IMG/VR virus record: IMGVR_UViG_3300006919_000431
Location: 1-24,226 of that record
From: a virus
Length of the DNA stretch: 24,226 nt
Reading direction: 5' to 3' (one strand)
Positions 1-7,540 of the stretch are shown here, one piece after another (the stretch's first letter is position 1; each line of letters begins with the position of its first letter). A program made the position numbers and the translations under genes. Under the pieces are notes generated by a model. The model made no database searches. It was not told the DNA's origin and worked only from the letters and a program-made list of their open reading frames with translations.

Positions 1-119
1 ACAATATTACTTAGGTCATCATCTAACTTATCTAGCTCTGTAAATATTCTACTGAATATAAAGCCTATAACAAATCCTGCTATACCAATTGCTATATTAA
101 ATAGAACTTGATAGTCCAT
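1..119 (-). CDS. Truncated small membrane protein (5' part only)
   Basis: The reading frame starts at 119 and runs off the left edge of the window, so only 39 residues are visible. They begin MDYQVLFNIAIGIAGFVIGF: a short polar start, one hydrophobic segment (about residues 5-22) rich in Ile, Gly and Phe, then an acidic stretch (TELDKLDDDLSNI) that looks like the start of a coiled coil. Small phage proteins with one N-terminal membrane helix and a coiled-coil tail are common beside fibre and lysis genes, so a holin- or spanin-like role is possible, but nothing here proves it. It lies downstream of the fibre and of a small gene in the same leftward operon. A TGAGG motif about 7 bases before the ATG may serve as ribosome binding site. 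Confidence 0.6.
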   Translation of the reverse strand, partial: MDYQVLFNIAIGIAGFVIGFIFSRIFTELDKLDDDLSNI

Positions 120-143
120 TAGGATGCCTCAGGCCATGTAATA

Positions 144-401
144 CTATTCAGACTCACGTGGGTCTACCCAACCTTCTACCGCTGTAAATGTGCCGTCACT
201 CGCGCAGGTGTACTTGCACCCATACCAGTCTTCAGGCTCGCTAACTCCGGTGATAAGAGTGGCATTGCCGCTGTTGAGATCACCAATAATGAAATCAGCA
301 GGGTCGCCAACAGTAATTGTGTCGCTTCCCATCGTGACTGACTTGTCATCGGCAAAAAGATACCGCGATGTGTTAGTTGCGTTGTCAACAATTGTTTTCA
401 T
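144..401 (-). CDS. Small conserved-type phage protein after the tail fibre
   Basis: An 85-residue acidic protein of unknown function. It begins 1 base after the fibre stop codon, which suggests translational coupling. No membrane segment or signal peptide is visible. The first half is predicted beta-rich (SVTMGSDTITVGDPADFIIG). The second half has two cysteines in YGCKYTCASDGTFT, which could form a disulfide or bind metal. Its base composition is clearly richer in G and C than the genes further upstream in this operon (34 of 60 bases in the row starting at 181), matching the distal part of the fibre gene. It may have arrived together with that fibre tip. A fibre accessory protein or chaperone is a guess from position only. 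Confidence 0.65.
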   Translation of the reverse strand: MKTIVDNATNTSRYLFADDKSVTMGSDTITVGDPADFIIGDLNSGNATLITGVSEPEDWYGCKYTCASDGTFTAVEGWVDPRESE

Positions 402-402
402 T

Positions 403-3400
403 TTAAATACCTGCCAGTAAAAGTGTTGTTGCTGAGAGCGCTTTGCCAGCAGTTACATCTGATGATGTTGTAGCTAGACTTCCGTCATCTTGGACGTAAT
501 ATGTTGAGCCAATTGTTAAAGTGGCTAGGTCGGAATTAGTAATCAAACCACCTTGAACAGTTACATTTCCTGCTGCACTATCTGATATTGCGGCGTTAGA
601 AATTCCTACAAAATCACTAGCATTTGAACTACCAACTTGAAGAACTATTGAAGTCCCGTGATTGCTATTACCACCGTCTTCAAAGCCAATTACTACTTTG
701 TCTGAATTGGTGTCATAAGCAGCAGTGCATCTTTCTGACGTTGCGGCTGCAAAAACAACAGGCGTTTCGTAAGTAATCGACGTACCACTAACAGTGCCAA
801 CAGCATAGGTTCCGTGATTGCTGTTGCCTTTATCCATATACACCACAACCGCTTTTCCTGCGTCTGGATCAAACGTCATTCCAACTTCTTGTATGCCGCC
901 ACTCTCAAATTCCACTTCAGAGCCATAGGATATAGCCGTACCGCTTACCGTCCCAACAAGTGACTTACCTTTTTCAGAATCAGCAGTATCTTCATACGCA
1001 ATAACCACTTTGTTAGCGGTGGTGTCAAATGCACACACTGCATTAGCTGTGCCAGCGGCATGAAATACAACGGCAGTTCCAAATGAGATCGAAGTGCCAC
1101 TCACAGTGCCAACGATAGCGGTTCCATGACTTGAATTTCCTCCATCAGCATATACCACTACAGTTTTATTACTTGATGTGTCAAAGCAAGACGATTGCTG
1201 GTACAAACTTGATGCGGCACTCTCAAAAACAACTGGAGTTCCGTATGAGATCGAAGTGCCACTTACAGTGCCTACTGCGGCTGTACCATAGTTGCTATTG
1301 GATGTGTCTTTGTAAAACGTAACTACTGTATTTGAATTGCTGTCAAATGTCGTGCTGGTATCTGATGCAACATTTGTGGTGATGGTAGCCTCAGAACCGA
1401 AACTAATACTGGTTCCGCTTACAGTGCCAACTATTGAATTTGTTTTATTGCTGTCTCCTACGTCTTTATAAACAATGACTATTTTATTTGAATTGCTATC
1501 AAAAGTACCAGATATTTGATACGTTGTGGCAGCATTAAATGTCACAGCAGTTCCAAAGCTAATGCTTGTACCACTAACTGTACCAACTATCGCCTTGCCG
1601 TGATTTGAGTCTCCAGAATCAGTGTAGACGATGACTACCTTGTTGTTTGAGGAGTCAAAGATAGGCAGAATGTGATAAGACTGTGCGGCCTCAAAAACGA
1701 CCTCTGAGCCTGTGCTTTCTGATGTACCAGCTACTTGAGTGACTGTTCCGTTTGAATTTAAAGCAACTGGCTTGCCAGAAGCTACCGCTCCACTTGCGGT
1801 AAAGGAGTGAACATTCCCAGCAGGAGCCGCAGCCGCCCAAGAAATGTCCGTGCCATCTGAGGTTAAAACTGTGTTTGCCGCACCTTTAGTAAGCAGAGCA
1901 GTTGCAGCAGAAGCGTTTCCGTAAATTAATGAGCCACGACTTACACCATCTAGTATATTAAGTTCTGCTGTAGTAGATGTTACGCCATCTAAAATATTTA
2001 ACTCAGCGGCAGTTGTAGTGACTGCTGTACCGCCTATTAATAGTTTATCTTTAACTACATCTATTACAGCCCCACCAGATGTTAATAGTTTGTCTGCACT
2101 TGCATCAAACATTATATATGCACTAGCAGTATCACCAAAGAATTTTACATCTACTCCAGTATCATCTACGCCGAAAGTAGTGTTACCGTCAATCTGCACA
2201 GCACCATCAATATCTACAGCATCTAAATTGGTAGTACCATCAATATCTGCATCACCAGAAATATCTAGTGAGCCTCCATCTAGTTCTCCAGAAATTGTAA
2301 GGTTTCGTATACCTGAGTAATCTTTATTAGAATCCAGTATAACTGCTTTAGAAGCTATAGCTGTTCCTATGGCTGTAGAGCCAAGGTCAAGAGCATTAAG
2401 CTCTCCTACTACAGCAGTAATACCATCTAAAACATTTAGTTCTGCAGCAGTTGATGTTACTCCATCTAATATATTAAGTTCGGCTGCTGTAGACGTTACA
2501 CCATCAAGTATATTTAATTCTGCTGTGGTGCTTGTTACACCATCAAGAATGTTTAACTCTGCTGCGGTAGACGTTACCCCATCAAGAATATTAAGTTCTG
2601 CTCCAGTAGCAGTAACTGCTGTACCTGCATAGTTAAAATTACCAGCAGCTATATTTACTTCGCCCGTACCTTTAGGTGTTATAGTGATATCAATGTTTGT
2701 ATCACCACCAGCAGCTCCTAGTATTACAGCATTTCCTGTAGCCGCATTAGTTACTTCAAGTTCATTTACTGCGCTAGAAGTTGTTTGAAATCTTATTATT
2801 TCATTACCATTAGCATCTGCTATAAAACCATCATCAGCAAATTTAGGAGCTGTTAAAGTTTTATTACTAAGAGTATCAGCAGTAGCTCTACCAACTAGAG
2901 TATCTGTAGCGGCAGGTAATGTAAGAGTTACGTTACCGCTGTAGTCGCTATGTGCTGATGACTGCAACTGAGTATAATGAGCGTTACTAGATTCACAGTA
3001 AAACTTAACATTAGATACAGACCCACCATTCTTTAAAACAATCTCGCCTGTCTGTATATCTACATTACCATCTATTCTAACAACCCCAGTACCATTTGGA
3101 GTAAGTGCAATATTTCCATTAGATGTAGAAACTAAACCATTACTATTAACATCTAAATCACCCCCAAGTTGAGGTGAAGTATCTTCAACTACATCGGATA
3201 TTGCTCCTGATGTCGCTAGTCCAGAAACTAATGTACTTCTAGAAATTTTCTTTAGCCCACCACCCGAAGTATCTACTGCAAGTAATACATCATCGTTAGC
3301 TACTGTAGATATTTCAGAAAGACTTCCAACAGCAGTAGGATTAAAGTTAGTGCCATCAGCAACTAAAATATGTCCTGCTGTGTTTGTACCCATAACAAGA

Positions 3401-4590
3401 TCATCACCGCCAATAGTGAGATCACCAGTTATAGTAAAATTTCTTATTCCAGTATAATCTTTGTTTGAATCTAAAATAACAGCTTTAGAAGCAATTGCTG
3501 TACCTACCGCAGTGCTTCCTAAGTCTAAGGCATTTAGTTCTCCTACAACTGCTGTAATACCATCTAAAACATTTAACTCTGCGGTAGTGCTTGTTACGCC
3601 ATCAAGTATATTAAGCTCTGCCGCAGTGCTAGTTACTCCATCTAATATGTTAAGTTCTGCGGCTGTAGAAGTTATTGCAGTACCATTAAAGTTAATGGCA
3701 TCTACATAAGCTGTACCATCTATGTATATGTCACGCCACTCTTGGCTTGAAGAGCCTAAGTCATAAGCACTATCTGTGTTTGGTATAATACTGCTGTTTA
3801 CATCTGCCCCAAAAACTACATTGTCACTAGCAGAGTCACCTAAAGTTAGTGTGCCTCCATTAAATGTTGTAGTTCCTGTAACTGTAAGATTGCCTCCTAC
3901 TGCTACATTGCCAGTAGTTGTAATAGCATCTATGTAGGCATTTGCCCAATAATTAGAGCTGTCCCCAAGATCATGAGTACTGTCAGCACTGGGTATAATA
4001 TCTGACGCAACGTCAGCGGTGAGTGTGACTGTATCTGATGCGGCGTTTCCAAGTGTGGTATTTCCTTGCACAGATAAAGTGCTGCTAAGTGTAGTAGCAC
4101 CAGAAGCAGCAAGGGTTGTAAATGCTCCGGTACTAGCAGAAGAAGCACCAACTGTAGCGCCATCAATAGTTCCACCATTTATGTCTGCCGTATCAGCAAC
4201 TAAAGCGTCTACCGTTGCTGTTCCATCTAAAAATAAATCTTTAAATTCTAAAGAGCTTGTACCTAAATCAATGTCATTGTCTGTTACAGGTACTATAGCT
4301 CCATCTTGTATTCGTATTTGCTCTACTGCAGATGAGCTTACTTCTACATAGAAACCCCAACGGTTATTAGTGCTGTCTACTACTATCTTATTTAGAAAAT
4401 CAAGATCACCAATTGTGTGTATATTTCCACCTTGTCCAGCAGTACCATCATGCCTATGACCTGTAGAAGATGCACTTGTAGAAGAGTAACTAAAAGCATT
4501 TAATAATTGATTATATTCATTATTAAATAAAGCTGCTGTGATGGTATCGCCATCTGCAAAAGAACTTTGTCGTGTGTAAGTCTGCGCCAT
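403..4590 (-). CDS. Large tail fibre / receptor-binding protein with TAAELNILDG repeats and a predicted C-terminal propeller
   Basis: A 1395-residue repetitive virion protein, the largest in the window. Residues 1-130 (MAQTYTRQSSFADGD..., GHRHDGTAGQG, NRWGFYVEVS, DNDIDLGTSSLEFKDLFLDG) look like the anchor that fixes phage fibres to the tail. Residues about 130-950 are a Gly/Ser/Thr/Asp-rich beta shaft with DLGSSS..W.D.YIDG motifs and three clusters of the 14-residue TSTAAELNILDGV repeat. Residues about 950-1325 hold seven copies of a ~52-residue repeat (FD..SNKVVIVY.D.GNSNHG..IVGTVSGTSISFGT) predicted to fold as a seven-bladed propeller. The C-terminus (YYVQDDGSLATTSSDVTAGKALSATTLLL) is of a kind seen at phage fibre ends. 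The gene follows the nozzle gene with a 2-base gap and has an AGGAG site inside that gene's 3' end. The distal third is GC-richer than the rest. Receptor binding at the tip is inferred. Confidence 0.88.
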   Translation of the reverse strand: MAQTYTRQSSFADGDTITAALFNNEYNQLLNAFSYSSTSASSTGHRHDGTAGQGGNIHTIGDLDFLNKIVVDSTNNRWGFYVEVSSSAVEQIRIQDGAIVPVTDNDIDLGTSSLEFKDLFLDGTATVDALVADTADINGGTIDGATVGASSASTGAFTTLAASGATTLSSTLSVQGNTTLGNAASDTVTLTADVASDIIPSADSTHDLGDSSNYWANAYIDAITTTGNVAVGGNLTVTGTTTFNGGTLTLGDSASDNVVFGADVNSSIIPNTDSAYDLGSSSQEWRDIYIDGTAYVDAINFNGTAITSTAAELNILDGVTSTAAELNILDGVTSTTAELNVLDGITAVVGELNALDLGSTAVGTAIASKAVILDSNKDYTGIRNFTITGDLTIGGDDLVMGTNTAGHILVADGTNFNPTAVGSLSEISTVANDDVLLAVDTSGGGLKKISRSTLVSGLATSGAISDVVEDTSPQLGGDLDVNSNGLVSTSNGNIALTPNGTGVVRIDGNVDIQTGEIVLKNGGSVSNVKFYCESSNAHYTQLQSSAHSDYSGNVTLTLPAATDTLVGRATADTLSNKTLTAPKFADDGFIADANGNEIIRFQTTSSAVNELEVTNAATGNAVILGAAGGDTNIDITITPKGTGEVNIAAGNFNYAGTAVTATGAELNILDGVTSTAAELNILDGVTSTTAELNILDGVTSTAAELNILDGVTSTAAELNVLDGITAVVGELNALDLGSTAIGTAIASKAVILDSNKDYSGIRNLTISGELDGGSLDISGDADIDGTTNLDAVDIDGAVQIDGNTTFGVDDTGVDVKFFGDTASAYIMFDASADKLLTSGGAVIDVVKDKLLIGGTAVTTTAAELNILDGVTSTTAELNILDGVSRGSLIYGNASAATALLTKGAANTVLTSDGTDISWAAAAPAGNVHSFTASGAVASGKPVALNSNGTVTQVAGTSESTGSEVVFEAAQSYHILPIFDSSNNKVVIVYTDSGDSNHGKAIVGTVSGTSISFGTAVTFNAATTYQISGTFDSNSNKIVIVYKDVGDSNKTNSIVGTVSGTSISFGSEATITTNVASDTSTTFDSNSNTVVTFYKDTSNSNYGTAAVGTVSGTSISYGTPVVFESAASSLYQQSSCFDTSSNKTVVVYADGGNSSHGTAIVGTVSGTSISFGTAVVFHAAGTANAVCAFDTTANKVVIAYEDTADSEKGKSLVGTVSGTAISYGSEVEFESGGIQEVGMTFDPDAGKAVVVYMDKGNSNHGTYAVGTVSGTSITYETPVVFAAATSERCTAAYDTNSDKVVIGFEDGGNSNHGTSIVLQVGSSNASDFVGISNAAISDSAAGNVTVQGGLITNSDLATLTIGSTYYVQDDGSLATTSSDVTAGKALSATTLLLAGI
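615..1740 (-). repeat. Seven ~52-residue repeats in the fibre tip (predicted propeller)
   Basis: Seven units, each with FD.NSNKVVIVY.D.GNSNHG, then VGTVSGTSISFG and a VVF.AA strand, cover fibre residues about 950-1325. Before the first unit lies a lone half-unit, GTSESTGSEVVFEAAQS. The last unit lacks exactly that half and ends in SIVLQVGSS. This is the circular-permutation (Velcro) closure expected of a closed beta-propeller with seven blades. The fold is inferred from the repeat pattern, not measured. Confidence 0.75.
1930..2035 (-). repeat. Fibre repeat cluster 3 (TAAELNILDG type)
   Basis: Two further repeats (TTTAAELNILDGV and TSTTAELNILDGV) come just before a linker with VLTSDGTDISWAA. 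That linker is at the join between the AT-rich shaft DNA and the GC-richer distal DNA. Fibre residues are about 852-888. Confidence 0.8.
2280..2640 (-). repeat. Fibre repeat cluster 2 (TAAELNILDG type)
   Basis: Five tandem 14-residue repeats (42-bp units) are followed by ITAVVGELNALDLGSTAIG and ILDSNKDYSGIRNLTISGEL (fibre residues about 651-771). It is a protein-level duplicate of cluster 1 with two extra units. The copies use different synonymous codons, so they are not a recent slippage product. Confidence 0.85.
3420..3690 (-). repeat. Fibre repeat cluster 1 (TAAELNILDG type)
   Basis: This part of the fibre gene encodes three tandem TSTAAELNILDGV-type repeats, then ITAVVGELNALDLGSTAVG and the downstream segment ILDSNKDYTGIRNFTITGDL (fibre residues about 301-391). 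The whole unit of roughly 60 residues after the repeats recurs almost unchanged in cluster 2, although the DNA differs at many synonymous sites. Confidence 0.85.
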
Positions 4591-4592
4591 TA

Positions 4593-6206
4593 TTATCTCC
4601 TACCTGATGGCATATAATCTAGATAAAAACCATTTATCCCATATGAACGATTTTTATCGTCTGTTCTAATTCTAAGACTAACTGTATGTCCACTTCCGGT
4701 TAATGTAGTTCTTACCATTGGATCATTACTTGCTCCAAAAGTAGCTGAACCAAAAGTAGAGCTAGCAGATCCAAAAATAGCAGGGAGAGGTATATCAGAT
4801 AATGTTATATCTTCTGGTTGAGGTATGTCGATGCTTTTATAGTCATACCTAACAGTTAAAACTGGAGACACATCTCCTTCTGGAGATATAGATGTCTTTA
4901 CATATTTTAAAGTTTTTAATGTTCCAATATCTCCAAAATCAAGATCTGGAGTTTCATAAGTAGATACTATATTTGTCTCAGAACCATCTAATAAAAAAGA
5001 ATTACCTACGTCATGATTGTAAACATAACCATCTTTATCACCGTGATAATATTTTTCAATACCTGCTGAATCAAAACCTGAACTTAATCCAAAAGCTTGA
5101 ATCCCTACAGTTTCAGACCACTCAAATCCTTGGCCTGTAAAAGTACCTATAATACCTTTAGAAGTAGATGGAGAAGCACTTGCTCCTGCATAAAATAATC
5201 TATACTGAGACTTAGCTCTAATTACAGCACTATCTATTACAAAAGAACTAATATTATTAGCTATAGTTGTAATAAGACCTTGTATTTGTCTAGAGACTGA
5301 GCTTAACTCTGTGTCTCCAATTCTTGCTGTACCTGCAATAGTTCGTATACCATCAGGAGCTAAGAAAACTAAATCTCCTCCAATCTCTTGAATAGAATAT
5401 CCAGAAAGGCAACCTACATTTTCTGCAATAGGATCAATACGTATACTACTAGAGTCATTTATATTTATTAGTTTATGTAAACTATTTTTAGCGAATACAA
5501 TTAAATCTGTTCGGAATCCTCTAATTCCTTGTACTTGATCAGATATAACTACTGAACCTGCACCAGTGCCTGAAAAGTTATCAGGATCGTTATATACGCT
5601 GTAAAAAACTGTATTTAAGTTATCTTCTACACCAGCTGCAATTAAATGATGATCATGAATAGTTATATATTTAACACCTTTAGTGCCACTAACAGTAATT
5701 TCGGCAGAAAAGAATGTACGATCAGTTATACTTCCTGTCCCTTCCATTCTAAAAGAGTAAAGTTTATTAGCACCATCAGCAATAATAACTTCACCATAAT
5801 CAAAATCAGCACCTTCAAATAAAACAAAACTAGCTTGACCTTGGTTAGTTCTTGTTAAAACTGAACGTCCTGTAAAAGTAGAATAGTTATCTCCATTTCC
5901 AGACACACTACTTCTGTTTATCTGTACCCAAGATGTTCCAGTATTACTAAAATAAATATTTGTACCAGAACATACTATTACTCCATCAGCATATGGAAAC
6001 GTACCTAAAATTCTATTAGAACTATTTGGATTAGCAGCCGAAGAACTACCATAGGCAGTAAACCCATTTATTCTTCTGTAGCCACCATCAGGATCAACTT
6101 CATAGTTTTGTAAAACTGTAGCAAATCCCGGCTGACCTAAAAGCTCTAAAGAATTTAGATTAGTATTTAATCCTCCACGGCAAGATAATCCGAATGCTAA
6201 GGACAT
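4593..6206 (-). CDS. Tail nozzle / hub structural protein, P22 gp10-like by position
   Basis: A 537-residue beta-rich virion protein without membrane segments. The N-terminus has the distinctive LSCRGGLNTNLNSLELLGQPGFATVL (split here: LSCRGGLNTNLN, then SLELLGQPGFATVLQN) and YEVDPDGGYRRINGFT. The first 370 residues contain repeated beta strands with YSVYND, LIVFAKNSLHKL and GDLVFLAPDGIRTIAG, consistent with a propeller like those of podovirus nozzle proteins (P22 gp10, T7 gp12). The C-terminal part (residues about 410-537) has LTVRYDYKS and ends YMPSGRR. It lies between the neck adaptor, whose stop overlaps its start by 1 base (TAATG), and the fibre gene, the slot of P22 gp10. Nozzle function is inferred from gene order and composition. 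Confidence 0.7.
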   Translation of the reverse strand: MSLAFGLSCRGGLNTNLNSLELLGQPGFATVLQNYEVDPDGGYRRINGFTAYGSSSAANPNSSNRILGTFPYADGVIVCSGTNIYFSNTGTSWVQINRSSVSGNGDNYSTFTGRSVLTRTNQGQASFVLFEGADFDYGEVIIADGANKLYSFRMEGTGSITDRTFFSAEITVSGTKGVKYITIHDHHLIAAGVEDNLNTVFYSVYNDPDNFSGTGAGSVVISDQVQGIRGFRTDLIVFAKNSLHKLININDSSSIRIDPIAENVGCLSGYSIQEIGGDLVFLAPDGIRTIAGTARIGDTELSSVSRQIQGLITTIANNISSFVIDSAVIRAKSQYRLFYAGASASPSTSKGIIGTFTGQGFEWSETVGIQAFGLSSGFDSAGIEKYYHGDKDGYVYNHDVGNSFLLDGSETNIVSTYETPDLDFGDIGTLKTLKYVKTSISPEGDVSPVLTVRYDYKSIDIPQPEDITLSDIPLPAIFGSASSTFGSATFGASNDPMVRTTLTGSGHTVSLRIRTDDKNRSYGINGFYLDYMPSGRR

Positions 6207-6976
6207 TAAACAAATACCATTCTGTCATCTTTAAAATAAGCTGTGCTTGGCCCTAATAAATTTTCACGCATACTTCTTAGTCCTTTCTTATAATCATCTA
6301 AAGCAAAAGCAGCCGCTTGAGGATTTTCTTTAAATTGATGTATAAAATATCTAGCTTTAGCCATCAAAGTTGTACTATACAAATCAGGAAATACAATAGT
6401 ATCTCCATGTGCTGACAGCTCTGTAGGCAAGTCATATGCAAAAAACCAAACCTTATACACTTTGTCGGGTATAGGACTTAATCCAAAGTTACGACCATCA
6501 GGACTACGAATAACAGCATTTGGCTGCCCATGATTTTGAGCATCCGCATCATCGCTATTTTCTCTGGTACGTCTAAAATCTTTCCATGTTTCCGCAGTAA
6601 AAAAAGATAAATTTTGAGATACATAAGGAGCTGATTCACCGCTAACCCCTACAGTAGTTATGTAAAAATTATCCCATTCAATTGCTCCATAGTCACCAGT
6701 TGCGTCACTACTAGCAGCTTTTAGCTCATACCATCTTGTTCCAGCTACTGTGTCTACAGAAACATTGCCATACATAGGATCTGTAGCACCACTTTCACCT
6801 GTAGCTAAAAAAGGCCACTTAGGTTCTTCAGTTACCATATCTAAATAAGCTCTATTTATGCAATCCTTTGCATGAGCTTGTATACCAATAGCAGAACTAA
6901 AATTAGAAGAAGTTAATATAACTTCATTTAATTCTCTTAATAGTTCATTTGTTAATGTTAGATATGATTTAGCCAT
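6206..6976 (-). CDS. Head-tail neck adaptor, P22 gp4-like by position
   Basis: A 256-residue protein starting MAKSYLTLTNELLRELNEV. The N-terminal third is helical with CINRAYLDMVTEEPKWPF, a pattern typical of phage adaptor proteins that ring the portal. The middle (residues about 60-150) is beta-rich with AGTRWYEL and WDNFYITTVG. The C-terminal 70 residues are helical again (TLMAKARYFIHQFKENPQAAAFALDDYKKGLRSMREN), with many Tyr, Lys and Arg. Length and position between capsid and nozzle fit a head-completion protein that docks the tail. It overlaps the stop of the 48-residue gene upstream by 1 base and the start of the nozzle gene downstream by 1 base, so all three are probably translated in series. 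It could also be called a T7 gp11-like tail tube protein. Confidence 0.65.
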   Translation of the reverse strand: MAKSYLTLTNELLRELNEVILTSSNFSSAIGIQAHAKDCINRAYLDMVTEEPKWPFLATGESGATDPMYGNVSVDTVAGTRWYELKAASSDATGDYGAIEWDNFYITTVGVSGESAPYVSQNLSFFTAETWKDFRRTRENSDDADAQNHGQPNAVIRSPDGRNFGLSPIPDKVYKVWFFAYDLPTELSAHGDTIVFPDLYSTTLMAKARYFIHQFKENPQAAAFALDDYKKGLRSMRENLLGPSTAYFKDDRMVFV

Positions 6977-7122
6977 TATTTCTTATGAACCTTTTGAATA
7001 TCAAAGTTTGCAGACTTTGAAGATCCTGTGTGTTTTTTATAGCCTTCTTTAGGATCTTTCATTAGTTTGTAAGATTTACCATTCTTCATCCAATGATAAC
7101 CTTCGGGAGCTTGAACTTTCAT
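6976..7122 (-). CDS. 48-residue basic micro-protein
   Basis: A very small basic protein beginning MKVQAPEGYHWMKNGKSYKL and ending DIQKVHKK, with 12 lysines and two histidines in 48 residues. The pattern of aromatic residues with Lys (GYHWMK, SYKLMK, GYKKHTG) recalls small nucleic-acid or virion-associated phage peptides. The frame is supported by tight packing: its stop overlaps the ATG of the neck adaptor (TAATG) and its start lies 1 base after the stop of the 51-residue gene. Codon use matches the neighbours. Function unknown. Confidence 0.7.
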   Translation of the reverse strand: MKVQAPEGYHWMKNGKSYKLMKDPKEGYKKHTGSSKSANFDIQKVHKK

Positions 7123-7123
7123 C

Positions 7124-7279
7124 TTAACAAGGCTTCGCAGTTTTCATAGCACCAGAAACAGAACCACCTTTGCTGTATTCGTTACGTGCTACTTTGTTAC
7201 CATCTTTTTTAACTTTGCTGCCGTGGCCGTATTGCATCCTACCGCCACCCATCATTTTCTTTTTATCACCATGCATCAT
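7124..7279 (-). CDS. 51-residue Gly/Lys-rich micro-protein with C-terminal Cys
   Basis: The frame starts with two ATG codons (MMHGDKKKMMGGG) and ends YSKGGSVSGAMKTAKPC. It has an excellent ribosome binding site, AGAGGAAAAG, about 4 bases before the first ATG, lying within the end of the 55-residue gene. The protein is flexible, basic and without hydrophobic segments, with a single cysteine as its last residue. Similar Gly/Lys peptides with KGGSV motifs occur next to capsid genes in marine phages, but their role is not known to me. It is sandwiched between two other micro-genes in one leftward transcript. Confidence 0.7.
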   Translation of the reverse strand: MMHGDKKKMMGGGRMQYGHGSKVKKDGNKVARNEYSKGGSVSGAMKTAKPC

Positions 7280-7280
7280 A

Positions 7281-7448
7281 TTACTTTTCCTCTTTATGAT
7301 TTACAGGATTATCAGGATTTCTAAAAATCCTGTCATAGTTTTCATCAGCTTTTTTCTTGTCTTCGTTTCTATAATATGCAGAACGAATTTTTATTTTTTT
7401 ATTTACATTAAATCTAACGGGGTTTTGTTCGCTTCCAATTTGAGGCAT
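7281..7448 (-). CDS. 55-residue charged micro-protein
   Basis: A small highly charged protein from MPQIGSEQNPVRFNVNKKIK to NPDNPVNHKEEK. The central part (SAYYRNEDKKKADENYDRIF) is probably one helix. There is no membrane segment or cysteine. The start lies 3 bases after the stop of the PqqA-like peptide and the stop lies 1 base from the next start, so the reading frame is well supported by operon packing. I do not recognise the family. The close link to the PqqA-like gene makes it worth testing whether the two always travel together. Confidence 0.65.
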   Translation of the reverse strand: MPQIGSEQNPVRFNVNKKIKIRSAYYRNEDKKKADENYDRIFRNPDNPVNHKEEK

Positions 7449-7451
7449 AGG

Positions 7452-7526
7452 TTATACCTGTTTGAAATACATCGTGACTTCAAAACCAAGTCTTAATTTT
7501 TGGTAAGTAGGCTTAGACCATTTCAT
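7452..7526 (-). CDS. pqqA-like: PqqA-like peptide (PQQ precursor peptide look-alike)
   Basis: A 24-residue frame, MKWSKPTYQK followed by LRLGFEVTMYFKQV. It matches the usual bacterial PqqA pattern (M-W-x-K-P-x(4)-LR-x-GFEVT-x-YF) almost residue for residue. PqqA is the ribosomal peptide whose conserved Glu and Tyr are cross-linked by the radical SAM enzyme PqqE, with PqqD as carrier, to build the redox cofactor PQQ. Both residues are present at the correct spacing (E16 and Y20 in E-V-T-M-Y). A GGAG site stands 6 bases before the ATG. Another in-frame ATG 12 bases upstream would add MEND but lacks a site. No pqqB-E gene is in the window. The gene follows the capsid terminator and precedes three micro-genes. 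Whether it feeds host PQQ synthesis, blocks it, or does something else is inference. Confidence 0.8.
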   Translation of the reverse strand: MKWSKPTYQKLRLGFEVTMYFKQV

Positions 7527-7540
7527 ATCATTCTCCATTA

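Noticed and set aside
2395-2620. The 42-bp fibre repeats as a CRISPR array
   Set aside because: The units are contiguous without spacers and encode an in-frame protein repeat.
2018-4351. Several rightward open frames of 80-110 codons opposite the fibre gene
   Set aside because: They are mirror frames of the repetitive Ala/Thr/Val coding sequence on the other strand, with no ribosome sites or protein-like features.
7170-7496. A 108-codon rightward frame opposite the micro-genes
   Set aside because: Highly hydrophobic antisense frame across three packed leftward genes; no ribosome binding site; wrong strand for the operon.
7527-7538. Upstream in-frame ATG of the PqqA-like gene (adds MEND)
   Set aside because: There is no ribosome site before it, and it overlaps the GGAG that serves the downstream ATG.
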